A stretch of 64,000 bases of DNA from Paenacidovorax caeni (GCF_001298675.1 NZ_CYIG01000005.1:124001-188000); one strand, 5' to 3'. Counted from the first letter of the stretch, positions 47,564 through 56,760 are shown. Numbers and translations: made by a program. The notes: a model not told the origin generated them from the letters alone.

Positions 47564-50256
47564 GCCAGGGCGTTGTCCAGCTGTTGCGCCAGTCCTTCGA
47601 AAGTCAGCCAGCCAAATACGGCCTTCCCGCCGCTGCTGCGTGCCCACAGCTCACCGACTTGGCGTTTTTCCAGTTCGTAAGGCTCATGCTGCAAAAGCCC
47701 CTTGAACTCCAGCAACGCCACGCGCCCATCTGCCAGTTCGGCCACAAAGTCTGCATAGAACCGCCCACGCGATGTGGGCAGGCCAAAGCCGCAGGGCGCC
47801 GTGTCGAGGTTGCGCACCCAGTGGCGCACTTTGGGGTGGCGGTCGATGAGCTGCGCACATTGAAACTCTTGCCCGCCATCCTTCAGATCGGCCAGCACCG
47901 GGAAGTAGTGCTTGCCAAACTGATAGCGCCCGCCGTAACGCGAGGCCACGGGCGCGGGATAGCGGCCCGGCTCGAACACATGCGGGTGCGCCCAATCGGG
48001 CTCGATCAGCCATGCACCGCCATCCCCCAGACCCAGCACCTGTTGCTGAAAGGCACGCCGCGTGGCCGCTTCGCGCAGGTCGCCCACATGCGCTTCGATG
48101 GCGCGCGCCAGCCTGAAGCGCGCCTGTGCCAGCACCACCAGCGGCACGCCGCAGCTGTGCAACTGGTGCTTCACCACCGCCGCCAGGAAGGCGCGGCGCT
48201 GGCTCTGCGTGAGCCCGGCCAGTTCGGGGGCCTTGAACAGAGACTGGTCCAGCCAGCCCACCAAGGTGTCGGCATCAATGCTGCTGCTTTCCCAGTCCAT
48301 GGCCATTTGGGCGCTGCCCGCAGAGCGCAGCGCCACACGGGCACCGTCCATGCCGATCTCGAAAATGTCTGATTCCTGCGCCACCTGAAAGCCGGGCAAC
48401 TGCACCGCCTGCGGCGTGAGCAAGTCCAGTTCCACGGCGTCTAGCACCGCCTCGCGCTCCAGCGGCCACAGTGGGGCTTGCGCACCAAGCCGATAGCCCA
48501 ACGTGGGCAGCGGCGCAAACGGCACGCTGCGCGATGCCGGCGCCGCCTGCGCCGCCACCAGCGCGTTGTGCTGCGCCACCTGCTCGCGCACCTGCTCTTG
48601 CTTCTTGGCGCCGCGCACCTGGGCCAGCAGCAGCGCTTCGGTGTCTTGGCTGATGTGGCCGGTGACCACCACCTGTGCGACGCCCGCCACCGCCCGCTGC
48701 TGCACGCCGGGTGCCGCCAGCAGTTCGGGGGTGGCAGCAATGGACTCAAAATTTGTAGCTATTGGCGCTTGCTGGACGGGCGTTAGAGCCTGATTTGGTT
48801 CTAAATCATTGCCCCACAGCGGCAGGCTGCTTTGCGAGGCGATCATGCTCGCCACATCCAGCGCTTCAAAGCCCATGTGCTCGATCAGTCGATCCGCCAG
48901 TGCGTGCGCCGCCTGCGAGAACTCCGCCGCGCACACATGGGCGTAGGCGCGGTTGAGCGCCTCGCGCCCCCGGCGCGCAGCGTAGGGCATGCGCAGCACG
49001 CGGCCCAGCAATTGCTCCACCGCCGTGGCGCTGCTCAGTTTTTGCAGGCTGCACAGCACATAGGCAAACGGGCAGTCCCAGCCCTCGCGCAGCGCCTGCA
49101 CGGTGATGACGTAGCGCACCGGGCAATCGCGCGCCGCCAGGTGGATGTCGTCCAGGCCACGCTCCTTGCCCGTGGCCACGACCACCTGATTGGCTGGCAA
49201 TTTCAGTTCATCAATCAAGTAGTCGCGCAGCTTCTCGGGCGGCATCTCGTCGCCCGTGTTCTGCGCCTGAAAGAGCACGATGGGGCGCACATAGCCCGCG
49301 CCTGCGGCCTCGTCCTTCAGTGCCTCGGCCTCCAGCTTGCGCCGGGTTTGCACCGCGCCGAATACGGCAGCAGGCCAGCCCTCGGGGTGCTCTGCCAGCA
49401 CGATGGGCAGCTTGATCATGTCCTCGGCGGCCAGTTCCTGCGCGCTCACGTGGTACAGCACATTGGTCTTGGTGGCAATCGGTGTGGCCGTCAGCTCCAG
49501 AATGAAGCTGGGGTTGAGCCGCTGCAGCGCGGTAAAGCTTTTATCCGTCTTGGTGGTGTGCGCCTCGTCCACGATGAGCAGGGGCTGGTGCAGCGCCAGC
49601 CAGTTCGCCAGGCTCCAGCGCGGCTGGCCCGCAAAGCCCGCCAGCACGCCAGTGGTGTCGCGCGCCACATCCTCGGGCGTCACCAGCGCATCGGGCAGGG
49701 CACGCAGGCGGCTCAGCGCACGCTCATCCTTGCCCCTGAAATGCGGCTCGAAACTTTCCGAAAAACTGTAGACGTTGCGCTGGCCCGCATCCTCAATGCG
49801 AAAGCTCTGGATCGACGCCACCACCACCACGGCGTTGCGCCCCCACTCAGGCGGCGCGATCTGGGCCACGTCTTCTAGCACGCACACGCGCAACCCCTCA
49901 CCGTAGGCATCGACCAGTGCGGCGCGGTAGGGATGGCCGGGCGTCTGCAGGGCCTTGAGCGTCTGCTGGCGAATGGCATCACTGGGCACCAACCAGGCGG
50001 CCACCGGCGCATCCACCGCGGCCCACTCGCGTGCCAGCAGCGGCACGGCATGCGCGGCCAGCACCGTCTTGCCACCGCCGGTGGGGATGCGCAGGCACAC
50101 GCAGGGCAAATCGTCGCCAAACGCTCCCGCTTGCCAAGGGCGCCCCGTCTGTTCTCTGAACGCGCTCGCCGGTCCCTTGACCCGCGCTGCGCGAGCGAAG
50201 GCCGCCAGAGTGTCGATCGCGGCTTGCTGGTAGGTCTTGAGGGAGATGGGGGTCAT
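47560..50256 (-). CDS. Type III restriction enzyme, Res subunit
   Basis: The 898-residue protein is a superfamily 2 translocase-nuclease. Walker A is LRIPTGGGKTVLAAHA, motif II is LLIVDEAHTTKTD, motif III LELTATPIAT, and motif VI-like sequence is AVEQLLGRVLRMPYA. Near the C-terminus RFYADFVAELADG and ALLEFKG give the D and ExK residues of a PD-(D/E)xK nuclease. It should cut DNA only with the Mod subunit. Its start overlaps the AlbA-like gene by four bases and its stop overlaps the SpeE-like start by four. An antisense palindromic repeat encodes residues about 485-503. Confidence 0.92.
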   Translation of the reverse strand: MTPISLKTYQQAAIDTLAAFARAARVKGPASAFREQTGRPWQAGAFGDDLPCVCLRIPTGGGKTVLAAHAVPLLAREWAAVDAPVAAWLVPSDAIRQQTLKALQTPGHPYRAALVDAYGEGLRVCVLEDVAQIAPPEWGRNAVVVVASIQSFRIEDAGQRNVYSFSESFEPHFRGKDERALSRLRALPDALVTPEDVARDTTGVLAGFAGQPRWSLANWLALHQPLLIVDEAHTTKTDKSFTALQRLNPSFILELTATPIATKTNVLYHVSAQELAAEDMIKLPIVLAEHPEGWPAAVFGAVQTRRKLEAEALKDEAAGAGYVRPIVLFQAQNTGDEMPPEKLRDYLIDELKLPANQVVVATGKERGLDDIHLAARDCPVRYVITVQALREGWDCPFAYVLCSLQKLSSATAVEQLLGRVLRMPYAARRGREALNRAYAHVCAAEFSQAAHALADRLIEHMGFEALDVASMIASQSSLPLWGNDLEPNQALTPVQQAPIATNFESIAATPELLAAPGVQQRAVAGVAQVVVTGHISQDTEALLLAQVRGAKKQEQVREQVAQHNALVAAQAAPASRSVPFAPLPTLGYRLGAQAPLWPLEREAVLDAVELDLLTPQAVQLPGFQVAQESDIFEIGMDGARVALRSAGSAQMAMDWESSSIDADTLVGWLDQSLFKAPELAGLTQSQRRAFLAAVVKHQLHSCGVPLVVLAQARFRLARAIEAHVGDLREAATRRAFQQQVLGLGDGGAWLIEPDWAHPHVFEPGRYPAPVASRYGGRYQFGKHYFPVLADLKDGGQEFQCAQLIDRHPKVRHWVRNLDTAPCGFGLPTSRGRFYADFVAELADGRVALLEFKGLLQHEPYELEKRQVGELWARSSGGKAVFGWLTFEGLAQQLDNALA
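48745..48800 (+). repeat. Palindromic repeat, copy 14 (inside res)
   Basis: TTGTAGCTATTGGCGCTTGC and GGGCGTTAGAGCCTGATTTG match the family. It is antisense to res and encodes NQALTPVQQAPIATNFES, in a linker between helicase and C-terminal regions. Confidence 0.75.
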
Positions 50257-52139
50257 GGAAGAGGGTTTTCCTGCACACTGCGGTACGCCTGTTGCGGCGA
50301 CTTGGGCTTGTCCGGTTGGGTCATGACGATGCGCTTTTGCGCCAGCAGTGGACGCAGGTAGTCCTGCCGGATGGTTTCGGGCTTGCGACTGAGCAGCAAG
50401 GCCAGCTCTTCGGCCCGCCATGCTCGCAGTCTGCAAAGCTCCACCACCAATTCGCGCACCGGCTCTGGTGGGTGGCGTCGCCCTATGCTGCCGATGCGAG
50501 CCGCCAGTTGCCCTGGAATTTCATCCAGCAGCACGTTCCGCTCCTCGTCCGACTTGCTGGATAGGCCCTCAGGCTTACTGGATAAGCCCTCAGCCATGCT
50601 GGATAAGGGGGGGGGCTTACTGGATAGTTCGTCCAACTTGCTGGACAAGGCTCCCAACAGTCTCTCGGTAGGCAAATACCACGTAGCCGAACCTCTGCCC
50701 TGTTGGCTGAACAGGCCCGCATCGCGCAAACGCCGTAAGGCACTGCTGGCAGTCAGTGTGTCCACCTTGTTCAAAGCGCGGTAGGTGGCGTTGTCGATGG
50801 CGTTGGCCTCTCTGGCCACGACCAGGGCCCGGGCCTCCTCGTCGCTGAGATGCAGCACCTTGAACTGCGCCAGCCAGCGAATGTCTTCCTCGCCGAGAAA
50901 GTGGTGAAAGAAGAACAGGGTGGTGAACTGATCCTGGCCCCGATCCGACTCGAACAGGGGCGGCACCAAGCCGGCTGTGTCCATCGCCTCGCGCATGGCG
51001 CGAATGCCGCTGCCCTTGGTTTCGGCAAAGCGGGTTTCGTGCAGTACGGCAGCAATGTGAGGGTTGCGCGGCATGGAGCCCGGCTCCCCCAGATGATCGG
51101 GCGACTTGAGCGAGAAACCCGGATTGCGGATTTCAAGCCGGTTGGCATAGCGAATCACCTGCACCGGCGCCTGCACACGGTAGCTGCGGTGCATCAGGGC
51201 ATTGACCAGCGCTTCACGCAGCGCGCGCAACGGAATCACAGGCTTGTCACTGCGCTGCAATTGGCCCTCCTCCAGCCCAAAGCCCTTGGGCAGATCGTCC
51301 AGCACGGCGGCCTGCGTGCGGCGCAGCAGCGTGAAAAGTGGTGCACGCAGCTCCACCGTGTCAAAGCGGCGGTCGGGGTGCGGCACCCATTCGCGCCCCG
51401 GAACCCGGATGTAATCCACCCGCGTCATCGGAAAGCAGCGCCGCAGAGCCAAGGATTTCCCAAACAGCAATAGGCCAGCCACGGTGGGCTTCCAGGCACC
51501 TGCCGCATCGCGGCGCACCGCGTTCAATGCCTGCAACAGCTCCAAGTCCGTCCATCTCAGCTCCTCGGCATCGGGATTGGCCTCCGCTCTGGCTTGGCGG
51601 TAGTCGGCAATGGCGTCGGCATCAATGTCGTCCAGCTCGGCGCCAAAAACCAGCCCCGTGTCAAAACTTTCGCGCTGGCGCGACTGGTACAGCATTTCCA
51701 GATCGTCCTCGGTGCAGCGCTGGTCGGTGCTGCCGATCCGGCGAAACGCGCCCTTGGGCAAGCCGGTGGCCTTGAAGTAAATCGGCTTGTCCTGAGGCGC
51801 TGCCTCGGGCACGAACACGACAACGACGGGTTCACCCGACAGCATTTCAGTGCGGATGTCCACCCGCAGCGGCATGTTGAACGTCGTGGCGCACTGACTG
51901 GCCAAGTCCGCGCTGAGCTTGTCCGGCTGCGGCACACCCTCCACGGCATAGCCGGGAAACAGCGCCTGTTCGTCCGGCGCCACTCCCAACAAGAGCCAGC
52001 CGCCGCCCAAGTGGGGCTCATTGGCAAAGGCGCAAATGGTTTCCAGCAGCGACTTACCGGCTTCCTGTGCGCGCTTGGCCTCAATGCGCTCGTTTTCATC
52101 GAGAAGGTTCAAGCTTTCCAGCAGTTCCTGCGCGTTCAT
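50253..52139 (-). CDS. AlbA_2/Schlafen-type ATP-binding protein
   Basis: The 628-residue protein begins with an AlbA_2 domain (ERIEAKRAQEAGKSLLETI, CAFANEPHLGGGWLLLGV), followed by a HATPase_c_4-like domain (IPLRALREALVNALMHRSY, ETKGSGIRAMREAMDTAG) and C-terminal winged-helix segments. Between them is a run of heptad-like LSSKxDE/LSSKPEG units (residues about 490-525). Such proteins are often seen with restriction systems and phage defence, usually as regulators. It starts four bases after mod and overlaps res by four, so it is embedded in the R-M operon. Confidence 0.85.
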   Translation of the reverse strand: MNAQELLESLNLLDENERIEAKRAQEAGKSLLETICAFANEPHLGGGWLLLGVAPDEQALFPGYAVEGVPQPDKLSADLASQCATTFNMPLRVDIRTEMLSGEPVVVVFVPEAAPQDKPIYFKATGLPKGAFRRIGSTDQRCTEDDLEMLYQSRQRESFDTGLVFGAELDDIDADAIADYRQARAEANPDAEELRWTDLELLQALNAVRRDAAGAWKPTVAGLLLFGKSLALRRCFPMTRVDYIRVPGREWVPHPDRRFDTVELRAPLFTLLRRTQAAVLDDLPKGFGLEEGQLQRSDKPVIPLRALREALVNALMHRSYRVQAPVQVIRYANRLEIRNPGFSLKSPDHLGEPGSMPRNPHIAAVLHETRFAETKGSGIRAMREAMDTAGLVPPLFESDRGQDQFTTLFFFHHFLGEEDIRWLAQFKVLHLSDEEARALVVAREANAIDNATYRALNKVDTLTASSALRRLRDAGLFSQQGRGSATWYLPTERLLGALSSKLDELSSKPPPLSSMAEGLSSKPEGLSSKSDEERNVLLDEIPGQLAARIGSIGRRHPPEPVRELVVELCRLRAWRAEELALLLSRKPETIRQDYLRPLLAQKRIVMTQPDKPKSPQQAYRSVQENPLP

Positions 52140-52143
52140 CCCT

Positions 52144-53784
52144 TCACCTCGCCTTCACGTCATACGGAATGTGCTTGAACGTCACCCGTGCGCGGGCCAG
52201 GGTTTCGGGGCCCAGGCGGTTGGCCTCGCCATAGACCACCAGCGGCGCCTCGGGGTGGGGCGTGGTGGCGTGCAGCGCCAGCAGCGCATCGAGCACCGCG
52301 CGCGTGAGCACGTTGCCGCTGGCGGGGCGCTTGTCGCCCAAAATACCGTTGAACAGCAGGTAGTAGGCTGTGCGGCTGCGCAGCACCGGTGCATCCGAAA
52401 TTTCAAGCGAAATTGGCACTTCAGCCTTATCTGACAAGCGCGAGCAGCTCTCAAAAACAGAGTGCGTACCCAGCCACGGCGTGCCTGCACGACCCAAGGC
52501 GGGGTCGAAAGCGGTGCCGGTTTCTTGCTGCCAGACAAAAGCCGCCAGCGTGGCAAAACGCACATCGGGGTGAATGCAGCCGTGGGCATCAAAAATCGGT
52601 GCGCCCAGCCGCGCAAAACGAAAACCGCCGCCGCCCTGCCAGTTCACCGCGCTGCTGATGCCGCCTTGCTCGCCCGCGATCACCTTCTCCAGCCGGGGCA
52701 GGCAGTGCGTGGCGGCGTGCTCGCCCATTTCGATGCCGATCCAGCGGCGGCCCATCTTGTGCGCCACGGCGGCCGTGGTGCCGGAGCCGAGGAAGCTGTC
52801 GAGAACCAGGTCGCCGGGGTTGGATGCGATATGGAGGATGCGTTGGAGCAATGCTTCGGGTTTAGGTGTTGAAAACGGTGTTTCACCTGGGAAAAGCGCT
52901 ACCAATTCCGCCTTTGCTTTGCCGTTCGTCCCTACTTCCTGATGTAGCCACAGGGTCGACGGGACTAGGCCTTCTTGCACTTCCGACAGGAATTTTTTGA
53001 CCCGTGGCGCATTGTTTCCACTTTCGCCAAACCATATCCGGCCATCTCGCACCATCTCCAGAAATCGTGGCTCGGTGTAGAGCCAACAACGCCCGGGTGG
53101 TGGGTCGATCTTTCTTCCTGATGGAGTCGTGATTGTGAAAAACTGAGCCTCACGTCGCCCCTTCTCGGCCTTAGCATGTGCGGGCAGAGAGGCCCAATTC
53201 CCACGGGGGTCGCTATCTGGATTGGTGAATCGCTCTAGCTGCTCTTCTGAGGATGGAAGCATGTTTCTGACTTCCTTCCAGCCATCCCGGTTTTTGGCCA
53301 TCACAAGCAGGTGGTCATGCACGGCGGAAATGTCGGTTCTGTTTTCGCGCGTATGTGTCTTTTGCCAAAACACATTCGCCACAAAATTTCGCCGCCCAAA
53401 AACCTCATCCATCAACACCTTGAGGTAATGCCCCTCGTTGTCGTCGATGGTCACCCAGATCGATCCGTCCTCGGCGAGCAGCTCGCGCAGCAGTTGCAGG
53501 CGCGGCAGCATCATCGACAGCCACTGCGAATGCTCCAGGTTGTCGTCGTAATGCTCAAAGGCGCTTTGGGTGTTGTACGGTGGGTCGATAAAGATGCATT
53601 TCACCTGGCCCCGGTAAAACGGCAGCAGTGCCTTGAGGGCTTCGAGGTTGTCGCCCTGGATCAGCAGGTTGTCATGGGCTTGGTGCTGGTTCCCGTGGGT
53701 TGAAACGGTGTCCAGCAGCCGGTAGGGCACTTGGGCGGCGGTGGAGAAGGCAGTGGCGCGGTTAAGCCAGTCAAGGGTCGGCAT
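52144..53784 (-). CDS. Type III site-specific DNA methyltransferase, Mod subunit
   Basis: The 546-residue enzyme has the catalytic motif FIDPPYNTQSAFEHYDDN near residue 67 and, after the target-recognition region, the SAM motif LDSFLGSGTTAAVAHKMGRR near residue 335. This motif order (IV before I) is that of beta-class adenine methyltransferases such as type III Mod. The segment at about 52850-53450, the target-recognition domain, is visibly richer in A+T than its surroundings, as expected of a transferred recognition domain. It is first in the mod-AlbA-res operon. Confidence 0.93.
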   Translation of the reverse strand: MPTLDWLNRATAFSTAAQVPYRLLDTVSTHGNQHQAHDNLLIQGDNLEALKALLPFYRGQVKCIFIDPPYNTQSAFEHYDDNLEHSQWLSMMLPRLQLLRELLAEDGSIWVTIDDNEGHYLKVLMDEVFGRRNFVANVFWQKTHTRENRTDISAVHDHLLVMAKNRDGWKEVRNMLPSSEEQLERFTNPDSDPRGNWASLPAHAKAEKGRREAQFFTITTPSGRKIDPPPGRCWLYTEPRFLEMVRDGRIWFGESGNNAPRVKKFLSEVQEGLVPSTLWLHQEVGTNGKAKAELVALFPGETPFSTPKPEALLQRILHIASNPGDLVLDSFLGSGTTAAVAHKMGRRWIGIEMGEHAATHCLPRLEKVIAGEQGGISSAVNWQGGGGFRFARLGAPIFDAHGCIHPDVRFATLAAFVWQQETGTAFDPALGRAGTPWLGTHSVFESCSRLSDKAEVPISLEISDAPVLRSRTAYYLLFNGILGDKRPASGNVLTRAVLDALLALHATTPHPEAPLVVYGEANRLGPETLARARVTFKHIPYDVKAR

Positions 53785-53859
53785 GTTGGATGTGGAGGTG
53801 CCCGGTGTGCGGGCTGGAGGGCGAGTGCGCTATTGTGCGGGCGAGCTACCGCCACCGCG

Positions 53860-54078
53860 TCAGTGGATGGCGGCCGCCACGATGATGCTGATGCCCAGGC
53901 ACATGGCTGCCACCACCAGGGCCAGGGCCTGGTTTTGCTTTTCGACGATCTCGCGCCACAGGTCGTAGGGCGTGATCTTGTCCACGATGATGAAGCACAC
54001 CCAAAACACCACCACGCCGATGACGGCGTACAGGATGGAGCCGAGGAAGGCCGTGGGTTGGAGCCATTCGAGTTTCAT
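53860..54078 (-). CDS. DUF350 family membrane protein (YjfL-like)
   Basis: The 72-residue protein has two predicted membrane helices (LGSILYAVIGVVVFWVCFII and ALALVVAAMCLGISIIVAAA) joined by a polar loop with DKITPYDLWREI. This is the DUF350/YjfL type, often linked to DUF4178, SPFH and aminopropyltransferase genes. It starts 27 bases after the DUF4178 gene and lies just before the mod promoter region. Confidence 0.88.
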   Translation of the reverse strand: MKLEWLQPTAFLGSILYAVIGVVVFWVCFIIVDKITPYDLWREIVEKQNQALALVVAAMCLGISIIVAAAIH

Positions 54079-54105
54079 GGTGTTGTCCTTTCGTCAGTGC
54101 ACGCT

Positions 54106-55608
54106 TTACTTGTGGCCGCCGCCACTGGAGTAACCGCCCCAGGAGCCGCCGGAGTTGCGCGAATAGCCGCTGCCGCCCGAGGAGCCCCCCGAGCAGTCGC
54201 TCAGGATGATGAGCAAGATGATGATGACCACCGCAATCAGGATCACGGTGCCGCAGCCCGCGCCCTTGGAGGCGACGAAGGGCCCGGGGTCGCTGCCGCG
54301 CTGCAGCAGGTCTGCCTTGTCTTTCAGGCCGAAGGCCTGGGCCACGGTGTCGGCCTGCAGGCGGTCGCCGCTGGACCAGGTGACCTCGTTGGCGGTTTGC
54401 TCCATCGACAGCAGGCCTTTGCTGTTGGCGAAGTCGCGGTTGGCGGTTTTCTGGCCGCGCGCCACGGGCCAGTAGAACTCGCCCAGCACGTAGGTGGTTT
54501 CAGCGTCGTAGCTGTACTGCAGGGCGTAGGTGCTGCCCAGGTAGGTGGCGCTGCGCCCGTCGCTCGACAGCCGGGGCGCGCCGGTGGCAGGGCGCACCAG
54601 GCTCCAGCCGTCTTCGGCGTCCACCAGAAAGGCGAAGCCGCGCTTTTGGTTGTACAGCAGGTACTCGTTCCAGCCGAACAGTTCGTCGTCGCCGGGCTCG
54701 CGCCCCATGCGGTGCTGAAACCCCACTACTTGCCAGTGCACGCCCTGCAACTGGGCCTTGCTGCCCAGGGCAATCAGCGGCTGCACGGGCTCGTCCTGCT
54801 CGGCGGCGCGCAGCTCGCCGCCCACGCCGCTGTCCAGGTTGATGAGGCTGGCGCAGGACGGGCACGTCAGGCTCTTGGTGGTGGCCAGTTGTACCTGCAC
54901 CGGAGCGCCGCAGTGCGGGCAGCTGAACTGGCGGCCTTTTTCGTCCTTGACCGAGGCGTCCTTCAGCCCCTGCAGCTTCAGGTCGTCCAGCAGCACGGCG
55001 CGCCCGCGTTCGACCTGCGGCGGCTGGCGGCTGTAGTCGATGGAGAGCACATCGCCCTCGCTGCTGCGCAGCTCCACCATGCCAAAGGGCTCGCCCAGGG
55101 GCGGCAGCTTGGGCAGCTCGCCCTGGGCCGCGATCAGGCAGGCCTGGCCGCTGAAGGCCACGCTGTAGGGCTTCCCGTTGATGGCGGTGGTGGTGCCTAC
55201 GCGAAAGCGGCGGGCCTCGGGCAGTTCGCGCCCCGGGTCGATGGCGCGGGTGAAGACGTAGGCGCCGTTGTCTTCGCTCAGCGTGGCCAGGGTGCCGTCG
55301 TCAAGGAAGGCAGCCCACTCGGTCCACACCCCGGCGTCGCCCTTGAACTGCAGGCGGCCAACCAGGGTGAAGGGCAGCTCCTTGCCGTCCAGCGGCACGC
55401 GCCCGGTGGCCATGAGCTGCAGCGGGCTGTGGTCGTCGAACAGCTCGGCCATCTTGCCCAGGCGCTGCAGCACGTCGCCGCTGCGCACCACGGTGCTCTG
55501 GCAGTAGGCACAGACGGCGTGCGTGGACTGGGCGCTGCGGAATTCAACCGGCGCGCCGCAGCCGGGGCAGGGCGCCTGGTAGGTGCGCTGGGTGGGGGAG
55601 GTGGCCAT
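54106..55608 (-). CDS. DUF4178 zinc-ribbon membrane protein
   Basis: The 500-residue protein has an N-terminal zinc ribbon (CPGCGAPVEF, CAYCQSTVV), a DUF4178 domain, a second zinc ribbon (CPHCGAPVQV, CPSCASLIN near residue 230), and a second DUF4178-like region. Near the C-terminus is a membrane helix (GTVILIAVVIIILLIILSD) followed by a Gly/Ser-rich tail (SGGSGYSRNSGGSWGGYSSG). Its function is not known; the neighbourhood suggests membrane stress. Confidence 0.85.
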   Translation of the reverse strand: MATSPTQRTYQAPCPGCGAPVEFRSAQSTHAVCAYCQSTVVRSGDVLQRLGKMAELFDDHSPLQLMATGRVPLDGKELPFTLVGRLQFKGDAGVWTEWAAFLDDGTLATLSEDNGAYVFTRAIDPGRELPEARRFRVGTTTAINGKPYSVAFSGQACLIAAQGELPKLPPLGEPFGMVELRSSEGDVLSIDYSRQPPQVERGRAVLLDDLKLQGLKDASVKDEKGRQFSCPHCGAPVQVQLATTKSLTCPSCASLINLDSGVGGELRAAEQDEPVQPLIALGSKAQLQGVHWQVVGFQHRMGREPGDDELFGWNEYLLYNQKRGFAFLVDAEDGWSLVRPATGAPRLSSDGRSATYLGSTYALQYSYDAETTYVLGEFYWPVARGQKTANRDFANSKGLLSMEQTANEVTWSSGDRLQADTVAQAFGLKDKADLLQRGSDPGPFVASKGAGCGTVILIAVVIIILLIILSDCSGGSSGGSGYSRNSGGSWGGYSSGGGHK

Positions 55609-55645
55609 CGGGGCAGGGGCTGCATGCGCCGTTTCGCACGGAGTT

Positions 55646-55702
55646 CAGAGGCTTTTAGGCCTCTGGCGCTTATCCCTCAAGCGCAAGCAGCTATTGTTTT
55701 AG
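55646..55702 (-). repeat. Palindromic repeat, copy 15
   Basis: The reverse complement reads ACAATAGCTGCTTGCGCTTG and GGATAAGCGCCAGAGGCCTA. It lies between the SPFH gene and the DUF4178 gene, on their coding strand. Confidence 0.75.
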
Positions 55703-55713
55703 TAGCGATGGAT

Positions 55714-56760
55714 TCAGACCAACTTTTTCAGCAGTTCGGCTTTCTTGGCGTCAAACTCTTCCTGCGTCAGGATGCCTTTGGCCTTGAGGTCGGCGAGCTT
55801 CTCCAGCGTGGCCATGACTTCTTCGGGTTTGACACCCACGGGGGCCGCCGGAGCCGCCTGGGCCACCGGGGCCGCGCCACCGGCCAGGCCGGCCTGCAGG
55901 TTCTGCGCCAGCACCTGGCCCAGTGCCACGCCGGCGCCCAGGCCCATGGCATCGCCGGCAATGCCGCCACCGCCCTGGCCCACGCCCTCGGCCAGTTTGG
56001 GGATGGCCTGTGCTGTCTGGTACTGCATGAACTTGCCCATGTCGTTGCCGACCATGCCCATGCCGATCTTCTGGTCCAGGACCTTTTGCAGTTCCTCGGG
56101 CAGCGAGACGTTCTGCACCGTCATGCTTTCGAGCTGCAGGCCGATCTTGGCGAAGGCGGGTTGCAGTTCCTTGGCCAGGGCGTCGGCAAACATCACCTGG
56201 TTGGCCGCCAGGTCGAGGAAGGGCAGGCCGCTGCCCGCAATCGCGTTGCTGATGTTCTGCAGCACCAGGCCGCGCAGCTGGCCTTCCAGGTCGGCCGCGG
56301 GGTAGCTTTCGCGCGTGCCCGAAATCTCGGTGTGGAACAGCTTGGGGTCGGTCAGCCGATAGGCGTAGTTGCCGAAGGCGCGCAGGCGCACCGCGCCGAA
56401 GTCCTTGTCGCGGATGGTGATGGGCTGCGGCGTGCCCCACTTCTGGTCGATCTGCTGGCGCGTGCTGAAGAAGTACACGTCGCTCTTGAACGGCGACTGG
56501 AACAGCTTGTCCCAGTTCTTCAGATACGTGAGTACCGGCAGCGTCTGCGTGGTCAGCTTGTAGGTGCCGGGGCCGAACACGTCGGCCACCTGGCCTTCGT
56601 TGACGAACACCGCCATCTGCGACTCGCGCACCACCAGCGTGCCGCCGTTCTGGATTTCCATGCCCGCCATCGGGTAGCGCCAGGCCAGGGTGCCGTCGCC
56701 GTCCTCGGTCCACTGGAGGATGTCGATGAACTGTTTCTTGATGAAGTCCATGAGGGCCAT
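55714..56760 (-). CDS. SPFH-domain virion-core-like protein with SHOCT tail
   Basis: The 348-residue protein has an SPFH domain (residues about 20-260, from QWTEDGDGTLAWRYPM through VQNVSLPEELQKVLDQK), a Gly/Ala-rich segment, and a C-terminal SHOCT helix (LADLKAKGILTQEEFDAKKA). The family is annotated as virion-core-like SPFH and is thought to scaffold membranes. ATG 56760 is chosen over 56766 because GGAG lies seven bases before it. It is first of the SPFH-DUF4178-DUF350 cluster. Confidence 0.88.
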   Translation of the reverse strand: MALMDFIKKQFIDILQWTEDGDGTLAWRYPMAGMEIQNGGTLVVRESQMAVFVNEGQVADVFGPGTYKLTTQTLPVLTYLKNWDKLFQSPFKSDVYFFSTRQQIDQKWGTPQPITIRDKDFGAVRLRAFGNYAYRLTDPKLFHTEISGTRESYPAADLEGQLRGLVLQNISNAIAGSGLPFLDLAANQVMFADALAKELQPAFAKIGLQLESMTVQNVSLPEELQKVLDQKIGMGMVGNDMGKFMQYQTAQAIPKLAEGVGQGGGGIAGDAMGLGAGVALGQVLAQNLQAGLAGGAAPVAQAAPAAPVGVKPEEVMATLEKLADLKAKGILTQEEFDAKKAELLKKLV

